Origin: Pelagibacteraceae bacterium TMED170
GTDB lineage: Bacteria > Pseudomonadota > Alphaproteobacteria > Pelagibacterales > Pelagibacteraceae
Length of the DNA: 21,680 nt
NCBI GenBank assembly: GCA_002170875.2
Contig: NHHT02000001.1
Span: 2,996 to 24,675 of the forward strand
Direction: 5' to 3'
Part shown: one piece after another, positions 16,359 to 21,680 of the stretch
Numbering within the stretch: position 1 is the first letter of the stretch
Layout: every line of letters begins with the position of its first letter
Made by a program: the position numbers and the translations under genes
Notes under the pieces: model-generated
Seen by the model: only the letters and a program-made list of their open reading frames with translations
Told to the model about the DNA's origin: nothing
The model's database searches: none

Positions 16359-17150
16359 TTATTCACCAATATTGATTAAAGTACCTCTTATTCTAGCTCC
16401 AAAATAAGCCCAGTAAAAAATTATTACTCCAAATATAAAGTAAAGACCAGATATAAAAATTGATATTATTATTTGGTTATAATTTACAATATTATGAATT
16501 AAAATGTTTCTCATTTCTTCAAAAATATGAACCAATGGAAGTAATTTAGATAAAATTTGTAACCATTCAGGTAATATTTCTATAGGGTAATAAATACACC
16601 CAAGAGGAGCTAAAAAAAATAAACTAGCCCAAGCAATATTTTCAAAAGACGGACCAAATCTAATTAATCCCGATGTTACCAATAAACCTAAAGAAATTCC
16701 AAAAATATATAACCCTAAAAGTAAAAAAAGAAGAGGTAGACCTAAACTAAAAATTGAAACTCCAAATAAAGGAATTGCCAATAACGCAGCAGGTATTAAG
16801 CCAATCATGGTTCTTAAAATAGCAGTAAGAGTTAAAGCAGTAATTATTTCACTAATTTTAATTGGTGCTATAAAAAGATTTGTAAAATTTCTGCTCCAAA
16901 TTTCTTCTAAAAACATCATATTATAGCTTATGCTAGTTCTAAATAAAAAGTCGTACAAAATTGCGGCTGTTAGGATTATCCCAACGGTATTGCTATAATA
17001 GGCAGATTCCATTGTAAAAAATTTTGAGATAAAGCCCCACAAGAATATTTGAATTGTTGGCCAGTAGATTAAATCAAGAATTCTTGGAAAAGAGCTTTTA
17101 ATTAAATAAATATGTCTTAAACTTAAACCGTAAATTTTATACCAATTCAT
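16359..17150 (-). CDS. ABC-2 type transporter permease
   Basis: The 263-residue integral membrane protein is an ABC-2 family permease, the class that exports polysaccharides, lipids or drugs. About six hydrophobic helices are visible at 24-42, 53-72, 103-128, 134-158, 172-190 and 226-250. The amphipathic EEIWSRNFTNLFIAP segment at 82-96 and LAPLGCIYYPIEILP at 180-194 are characteristic of the NodJ-like ABC-2 branch. The ATG at 17150 lies inside the ATPase gene, giving a 14-bp overlap and strong translational coupling, so the two form one transporter. Downstream oxygenase, methyltransferase and glycosyltransferase genes suggest it exports a product they modify. It could also be a conserved transporter unrelated to them. 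Confidence 0.88.
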   Translation of the reverse strand: MNWYKIYGLSLRHIYLIKSSFPRILDLIYWPTIQIFLWGFISKFFTMESAYYSNTVGIILTAAILYDFLFRTSISYNMMFLEEIWSRNFTNLFIAPIKISEIITALTLTAILRTMIGLIPAALLAIPLFGVSIFSLGLPLLFLLLGLYIFGISLGLLVTSGLIRFGPSFENIAWASLFFLAPLGCIYYPIEILPEWLQILSKLLPLVHIFEEMRNILIHNIVNYNQIIISIFISGLYFIFGVIIFYWAYFGARIRGTLINIGE

Positions 17151-17871
17151 TTTTATTTCTAGCTATTTTTAAAAAAGTATCTTCTAAATTATTTCTTCCA
17201 TGTTTATCTATTAATTGTTTACATGTTCCCCGGTCGACAATTGTACCTTCTTTCATCATTATTATACTGTCACAAAGCCTCTCAACTTCTGACATATTAT
17301 GAGATGCAAGCAAAACTGTTAATTCGTTATTCGATTTATAATTCTCAATATATTTTCTAACAAAATCTCCTATGTCTGGATCTAAACTTGCTGTTGGTTC
17401 ATCTAGAAACAATACCTTAGGTTTGTTAACCAAAGATTTTGCCAGAGAAACTCTATTTTTTTGTCCAGAAGACAATTCTCCATTTTTTTTATTTAAAAAT
17501 TTTTTAAGATCTAAGTCATTTGAAATATCCTCTATTCTTTTGTTGATGTTTTTTACTCCATATAACCGTGCATAAATTTCTAGATTTTGTTTAACAGTTA
17601 ATTTTTTTGGTAGCTCGATATATGGTGATGCAAAGTTAACTTCACTAAGAATTTTAATCTTTTTAAAACTGTTAATGTCGCAATTATCCATTAAAATTTT
17701 ACCTTCAGTTGGTTTAATTAGTCCTAGCATCATCCCAATTGTAGTTGTTTTTCCACAACCATTAGGACCTAAAAGACCTAAGGTTTTATTTTTTTCTATT
17801 TTAAAATTAATATTATTAACTGCTAAAAAATTATTGAATTTTTTACTTAAATTTTTTACTTCTATTTTCAT
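17137..17871 (-). CDS. ABC transporter ATP-binding protein (ABC-2 exporter partner)
   Basis: The 244-residue nucleotide-binding subunit powers the adjacent permease. It has Walker A GPNGCGKT at 35-42, the signature LSSGQ at 133-137, Walker B VLFLDE at 153-158 and the switch histidine His191 in ASHNMSE. The Q-loop region reads VNFASPYIELP (78-88) without the expected glutamine after the strand. This may be a subfamily trait. There is no extra C-terminal carbohydrate-binding domain of the Wzt kind, so export of long O-antigen chains is less likely than export of a lipid or small glycan. The ATG overlaps the tsaC stop by one base (TAATG), placing it in the same operon. Confidence 0.92.
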   Translation of the reverse strand: MKIEVKNLSKKFNNFLAVNNINFKIEKNKTLGLLGPNGCGKTTTIGMMLGLIKPTEGKILMDNCDINSFKKIKILSEVNFASPYIELPKKLTVKQNLEIYARLYGVKNINKRIEDISNDLDLKKFLNKKNGELSSGQKNRVSLAKSLVNKPKVLFLDEPTASLDPDIGDFVRKYIENYKSNNELTVLLASHNMSEVERLCDSIIMMKEGTIVDRGTCKQLIDKHGRNNLEDTFLKIARNKNELV

Positions 17872-18827
17872 TATATATTAGCTGCGTGTTTAAGTCGGTC
17901 ATTAATTGCTATACCGATATTTTTATTAGGAATTTTTACAACGTAAATTTTCTTATATTTTAATTTTTTTATTTTTCTAAAAATTTTATACAAATTTGAA
18001 GCTGCTTCTTTTAAATTTGCCTTTTTACTTAAATTAAAGGAATTTTTTGACATTTTATATTTTTTACCAAAAATTATGAACGCATGTTCTTTAACACTAT
18101 TTTTCTGGTTTAATACAATAGGAATACCTGGTGAATAATGTTTTTTTAGAGACCCCGGAGATTTAATTAATTTAATTTTTTTAATACAGACAACTTGTTT
18201 TTTAAGGACTTTACTTATCTCAGCTAAACTTATTGCTCCTGGTCTTAATATTTTAACTTTTCCTGTTAAATCAACAACTGTTGACTCGATACCAATTTTT
18301 GATTTTCCACCATCTATAATCATTTGAATTTTTTTATTGAATTCTTCAGCAACATCTTTTGCTGTAACAGGACTAATCCCACTTGATTGATTTGCACTTG
18401 GAATAGCTAAGGGAAAATTTATTTTATTTAAAATGGTTCTTATAATTTTGTGCTGAGGAAACCTTATAGCTATTGTTTTTAATTTAGCCGTTGCAGTTGA
18501 GTTCACTTGAGAGTCTTTAGTTTTTTTTAAAACAAAAGTAATTGGACCGGGAGAAAATTTTTCATATAATTTGTAAAAATCTTTATTTAAGATAACATCT
18601 TTTTTTGCATACTTTATGTTTGAATAATGAATTATCAATGGATTTTTTGTAGGTCTTTTTTTTAGTTTGAATATTTTTTTAATTGATGTTTTTGAGTAAG
18701 CATTCCCTGCAAGACCATAGACTGTTTCAGTTGGTAGTCCAATTATACTATTTTTTTTTAAAATATTTACAGTTTTAGAGAGAGTATTTTTGTTAAATCT
18801 AAATATATTTCCATAGATATTTTTCAT
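17871..18827 (-). CDS. tsaC: L-threonylcarbamoyladenylate synthase, Sua5 type
   Basis: This enzyme makes threonylcarbamoyl-AMP from threonine, bicarbonate and ATP, the first step of t6A37 modification of ANN-decoding tRNAs. The YrdC domain spans about 12-205, with LPTETVYGLA at 31-40, KRPTKNPL at 57-64, SPGPITFVL at 92-100 and PSANQSSG at 143-150. The linker SPGSLKKHYSP at 223-233 and a small C-terminal domain to residue 318 mark the longer Sua5/TsaC2 form rather than the short E. coli TsaC. The frame continues upstream to a TTG at 18860, which would overlap xseB. The ATG at 18827 gives the expected N terminus and a 21-bp divergent gap. It is the first gene of the minus-strand operon. Confidence 0.93.
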   Translation of the reverse strand: MKNIYGNIFRFNKNTLSKTVNILKKNSIIGLPTETVYGLAGNAYSKTSIKKIFKLKKRPTKNPLIIHYSNIKYAKKDVILNKDFYKLYEKFSPGPITFVLKKTKDSQVNSTATAKLKTIAIRFPQHKIIRTILNKINFPLAIPSANQSSGISPVTAKDVAEEFNKKIQMIIDGGKSKIGIESTVVDLTGKVKILRPGAISLAEISKVLKKQVVCIKKIKLIKSPGSLKKHYSPGIPIVLNQKNSVKEHAFIIFGKKYKMSKNSFNLSKKANLKEAASNLYKIFRKIKKLKYKKIYVVKIPNKNIGIAINDRLKHAANI

Positions 18828-18836
18828 AATGTTATT

Positions 18837-18842
18837 ATTATA
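18837..18842 (-). promoter_or_regulatory. -10-like TATAAT upstream of tsaC
   Basis: The 21-bp divergent gap between tsaC and xseB contains a perfect TATAAT on the minus strand. It is 9 bases before the tsaC ATG, so initiation would yield a nearly leaderless transcript. No good -35 was found at 16-18 bp. The same AT run also offers TATTAT-like sequence on the plus strand for xseB. Chance matches are common at this base composition. Confidence 0.28.
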
Positions 18843-18848
18843 TGTTAA

Positions 18849-19073
18849 ATGAAAAATCAAAATATTCTAGGTGACATAAAAAGTAAATCAATAAAAGAAG
18901 CCAGAGAAGAAATCAATGAAATCTTAAAGAAATTAGAAAGCAATGATGTAGATTTAACTAGCTCGATCAAGGATTATCAAAGATTGATAGAGCTTAATCG
19001 ACATGTTGATACTTTATTTAAAAAAAAAAATAAAGAGATAATTTCGTTGACTAAAAAAAATAAATTAAAATGA
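18849..19073 (+). CDS. xseB: Exodeoxyribonuclease VII small subunit
   Basis: XseB is the small helical subunit that, in several copies, binds the XseA catalytic subunit to degrade single-stranded DNA. The 74-residue protein fits the family. It has an EAREEINEILKKLES helix at about 17-31, then a DVDLTSSIKDYQRLIELN second helix at about 33-50 and a basic C terminus. The DLxxSIxxYxxG/R-like pattern between the helices is the family hallmark. The ATG at 18849 is divergent from tsaC. The stop region overlaps the ispA start by 4 nt (ATGA). The order xseB-ispA-dxs is a widespread bacterial arrangement and supports the call. XseA is not in the window. Confidence 0.9.
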   Translation: MKNQNILGDIKSKSIKEAREEINEILKKLESNDVDLTSSIKDYQRLIELNRHVDTLFKKKNKEIISLTKKNKLK

Positions 19074-19945
19074 TAAAAAAAAAGCTTATTTCCAACTCAA
19101 GAAAAATTGATTTTTTTTTAAAAAAATATTTGAATAAGCAAAAGCACTCTTTATTAATTGATCCAATGAAATACGGTTTATTATATGGAGGAAAAAAAAT
19201 TAGATCTTCCGTTATACTTGATACCGGAAAATTATTTAATTTAAAATTTAACAAACTAGTTAATTTATGTGCAGCAGTTGAATGTATACATTCATATTCA
19301 TTAATTCATGATGACCTTCCATGTATGGACAATGATTCTGTAAGGCGAGGAAAACCCTCAACTCATGTAAGGTATGGAGAGTCCACAGCGGTTCTTGCAG
19401 GTAATTCTTTATTAACTTTAGCTTTTGAAATTATAGCAGACAAAAAATATAAAATAGATTCAAACTCTAAAATTGAAATTATTAAATATTTAGCTTTCTG
19501 TTCAGGCCACACAGGTATAGCGGGAGGCCAAGAATTAGATTTAAGTTTTGAAAAAAAAAGAAAAAATTCAAAACAAATTATAGATATGCAAAGAAAGAAA
19601 ACAGGTAAATTATTTAATTTTTGCTGTTATGTTTCTGGAGTTATAGCAAAAAAAAATAAAAAAGAAAAAATTTTTCTAAGCAGTTTAGGTGAAGATTTAG
19701 GTTTATTGTTTCAATTAGCTGATGATTTTTTAGACGTCAAAGGTTCAAAAAAAATAACTGGTAAACCAACTAAAAAGGATAGTACAAAAGGAAAATCAAC
19801 ATTAATAAATTTAATGGGTTACAAAAAAGCCTATAAGTATGCAAATAATTTAAAAATAAATATATTGAGAAAACTTAAAAAACATGGAAAAAAAGCTAAA
19901 GATTTAAATGAAACTATTGAATTTATATTAGGAAGAAATTTTTAA
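19070..19945 (+). CDS. ispA: Polyprenyl diphosphate synthase (farnesyl diphosphate synthase type)
   Basis: The enzyme condenses IPP with DMAPP and GPP to make farnesyl diphosphate for undecaprenyl phosphate and quinones. The 291-residue protein has GGKKIRS at 40-46, the first aspartate-rich motif DDLPCMD at 81-87 (the bacterial DDx4D form), RRGKPSTH at 92-99, GGQELDL at 152-158, KTGKLF at 177-182, and the second motif DDFLD at 218-222. The residues before the first motif, YSLIH, match E. coli-type FPP synthases, but geranylgeranyl synthase cannot be excluded by eye. It is coupled to xseB (4-nt overlap) and dxs (1-nt TAATG overlap). The shared operon links isoprenoid precursor supply and chain elongation, and indirectly the polyprenyl-phosphate glycan genes nearby. 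Confidence 0.93.
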   Translation: MIKKKLISNSRKIDFFLKKYLNKQKHSLLIDPMKYGLLYGGKKIRSSVILDTGKLFNLKFNKLVNLCAAVECIHSYSLIHDDLPCMDNDSVRRGKPSTHVRYGESTAVLAGNSLLTLAFEIIADKKYKIDSNSKIEIIKYLAFCSGHTGIAGGQELDLSFEKKRKNSKQIIDMQRKKTGKLFNFCCYVSGVIAKKNKKEKIFLSSLGEDLGLLFQLADDFLDVKGSKKITGKPTKKDSTKGKSTLINLMGYKKAYKYANNLKINILRKLKKHGKKAKDLNETIEFILGRNF

Positions 19946-21680
19946 TGACGAGACTATTAGACCAAATTAACTTTCCATCAGACTTAAGAAAATTTCAAAA
20001 AGATAAACTTAATCAAATTTCTAAAGAACTTAGAGAAGAATTAATAAATGTAGTCTCAGAAACTGGTGGACATTTAGGGGCCGGACTGGGCGTAGTGGAG
20101 CTTACAGTTGCGTTGCATTATGTTTTTGATACTCCTAAAGATAAATTAGTATGGGATGTAAGCCATCAATGCTATCCACATAAAATTATAACTGGAAGAA
20201 AAGATCAAATTAAGACTCTGAGAAAAGGGGGCGGACTTTCAGGTTTTACTAAAAGAACAGAAAGTGAGTATGATCCATTTGGTGCAGCACATAGTTCTAC
20301 TTCTATCTCTTCAACTTTAGGTATATCAGTTGCCAAAAAATTATCTAATAATAATAATAATGTCATAGCTGTTATTGGAGATGGAGCTATGAGTGCAGGT
20401 ATGGCTTACGAAGCAATGAATAATGCCGGCGCACTAAAATCTAAGCTTATTGTTATTTTAAATGATAATGACATGTCTATAGACAGACCAGTAGGATCAA
20501 TGAGCAAATATTTGGCAAAACTCCTTTCTGGTAGATTATATTTTAGTTTTAGAGAAACTATAAAATTGATTACTTCAGCTTTTTCAAAAAGATTCAGTCA
20601 AAAAGCTGGTAAAGCAGAAGATGTTTTAAGAGGCATAGTTTCAGGAGGAACACTTTTCAGCGAATTAGGATTTTATTATATTGGGCCGATTGACGGACAT
20701 GACGTAAACAATTTAACTCAAATATTTGAAAATGTAAAAACATCTAACCATCAAGGTCCAATTCTTATCCATGTTAAAACTCAAAAAGGAAAAGGATATA
20801 AGCCTGCAGAAGAATCCGGTGATAAATACCATGGAGTATCTAAATTTAATATAACTACTGGAGTACAAGCTAAATCAAAATTAAATGTTCCTACATATAC
20901 AAAAGTTTTTGCAGAAACTTTAATTAAACATGCAGAGCAAGATACAAAAATTATAGGTATTACTGGAGCAATGCCTTCAGGAACAGGATTAAATTTATTT
21001 GGTAAAAAATTTCCTGACAGAATGTTTGATGTTGGTATAGCTGAACAGCATGCAGTAACTTTTGCAGCTGGACTTGCGACAGAAGGATATAAACCATTTG
21101 CGGCTATATATTCTACCTTTTTACAAAGAGCCTATGATCAAGTTGTTCATGATGTAGCTCTTCAATCACTTCCTGTTAGGTTTGCAATAGATAGAGCAGG
21201 ATTAGTAGGAGCTGATGGCCCAACACATGCAGGCTCATTTGATATTACATATTTAACAACTTTACCTAATTTTATAGTAATGGCTGCAAGTGATGAAGGT
21301 GAATTAGTAAAAATGACAAATACCGCTGTGAACATAAATGATTGTCCATCTGCTTTTAGATATCCAAGAGGTAATGGGTATGGAGTCGAACTACCTAATA
21401 TTACTGAAGTTTTAGAAATTGGAAAGGGGAGAATTATTAAAGAAGGAAAAGAAGCTGCTATTTTAAATTTTGGTGCTAGGTTAGAAGAGTGTAAGAAAGC
21501 ATCTGAAATCCTTAAAGAAAAAGGAATTAATATTACAATTATCGACGCTAGATTTGCCAAACCTTTAGATGAAAAATTAATTATGGAAATTGCTACGACT
21601 CATGAAGTAGTTATTTCAATTGAAGAAGGGTCTATCGGTGGATTCGGTTCCCATGTTATGCAATTACTATCTGATAGAGG
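19945..21680 (+). CDS. dxs: 1-deoxy-D-xylulose-5-phosphate synthase, 3'-truncated by window end
   Basis: DXS joins pyruvate and glyceraldehyde 3-phosphate with thiamine diphosphate, the first step of the MEP isoprenoid pathway. The open frame runs 578 codons to the window edge, so roughly 60 residues are missing. Visible motifs are [11 protein letters not shown] near 39-49 with the catalytic-region His43, [11 protein letters not shown], the thiamine diphosphate-binding [10 protein letters not shown] followed by NAGA and NDND, the catalytic-glutamate segment [28 protein letters not shown], and YPRGNG. These lie in the normal order for DXS rather than transketolase. The ATG overlaps the ispA stop as TAATG. 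The enzyme's thiamine cofactor links it loosely to the thiD gene at the other end of the window. Confidence 0.97.
   Translation, partial: MTRLLDQINFPSDLRKFQKDKLNQISKELREELINVVSETGGHLGAGLGVVELTVALHYVFDTPKDKLVWDVSHQCYPHKIITGRKDQIKTLRKGGGLSGFTKRTESEYDPFGAAHSSTSISSTLGISVAKKLSNNNNNVIAVIGDGAMSAGMAYEAMNNAGALKSKLIVILNDNDMSIDRPVGSMSKYLAKLLSGRLYFSFRETIKLITSAFSKRFSQKAGKAEDVLRGIVSGGTLFSELGFYYIGPIDGHDVNNLTQIFENVKTSNHQGPILIHVKTQKGKGYKPAEESGDKYHGVSKFNITTGVQAKSKLNVPTYTKVFAETLIKHAEQDTKIIGITGAMPSGTGLNLFGKKFPDRMFDVGIAEQHAVTFAAGLATEGYKPFAAIYSTFLQRAYDQVVHDVALQSLPVRFAIDRAGLVGADGPTHAGSFDITYLTTLPNFIVMAASDEGELVKMTNTAVNINDCPSAFRYPRGNGYGVELPNITEVLEIGKGRIIKEGKEAAILNFGARLEECKKASEILKEKGINITIIDARFAKPLDEKLIMEIATTHEVVISIEEGSIGGFGSHVMQLLSDR

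Noticed and set aside
17372..17881. Two plus-strand frames of 67 and 68 codons
   Set aside because: Both are antisense to the ABC ATPase across its Walker A, signature and Walker B motifs and show no recognisable protein features.
21162..21560. Minus-strand frame of 132 codons
   Set aside because: It is the complement of dxs, whose plus-strand frame carries conserved DXS motifs through this stretch and stays open to the window edge.

Overview
The window is about 21.7 kb of very AT-rich, gene-dense bacterial DNA with almost no spacers; many genes overlap by 1-14 nt. The proteins are rich in lysine, isoleucine and asparagine. The housekeeping genes (thiD end, purA, rpoH, rluD, a Sua5-type tsaC, xseB, ispA, dxs) together with this compactness suggest a streamlined alphaproteobacterium, most likely a marine SAR11/Pelagibacterales member. 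That placement is inferred from composition and gene content; no phylogeny was run.

Layout. Positions 1-3399 hold core genes: the thiD tail and purA on the plus strand, then rpoH and rluD on the minus strand. Positions 3430-12877 look accessory and are mostly glycan or envelope biosynthesis. A UDP-uronate-type 4-epimerase and a polyprenyl-phosphate glycosyltransferase (minus strand) diverge from a plus-strand operon. That operon holds an AsnB-type amidotransferase, a GT-C membrane glycosyltransferase, a small membrane protein, two SAM methyltransferases, and a three-gene cassette: a class V (PhnW-like) aminotransferase, a small TagD/Fom1-type cytidylyltransferase and a CDP-alcohol phosphotransferase. 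A tRNA-Arg(UCG) gene lies at 12892-12968, where this operon converges on a long minus-strand operon.

The minus-strand operon is read from 18827 down to 12982. It begins with tsaC and continues through an ABC-2 exporter (ATPase and permease), a 2OG-Fe(II) oxygenase-like protein, an FkbM methyltransferase, a GT17-family glycosyltransferase and a second 2OG-Fe(II) oxygenase. Core genes resume on the plus strand with xseB, ispA and dxs; dxs is cut by the window end at about 578 codons.

How the genes may work together (inference): the epimerase supplies a uronic acid nucleotide sugar, and the AsnB-like enzyme may amidate a sugar acid. The GT2 enzyme would load a sugar on a polyprenyl phosphate and the GT-C enzyme would transfer it outside the cytoplasmic membrane. 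The aminotransferase/cytidylyltransferase/CDP-alcohol-transferase trio looks like a route for making and attaching a phospho- or phosphono-alcohol headgroup to a lipid or glycan. The carbon-phosphorus bond-forming genes (pepM, ppd) are absent from the window. This trio, with an altered CDP-alcohol transferase active site, is the most interesting part. No insertion sequences, CRISPR arrays, rRNA genes or riboswitches were seen, and no gene-free stretch exceeds 300 bases.
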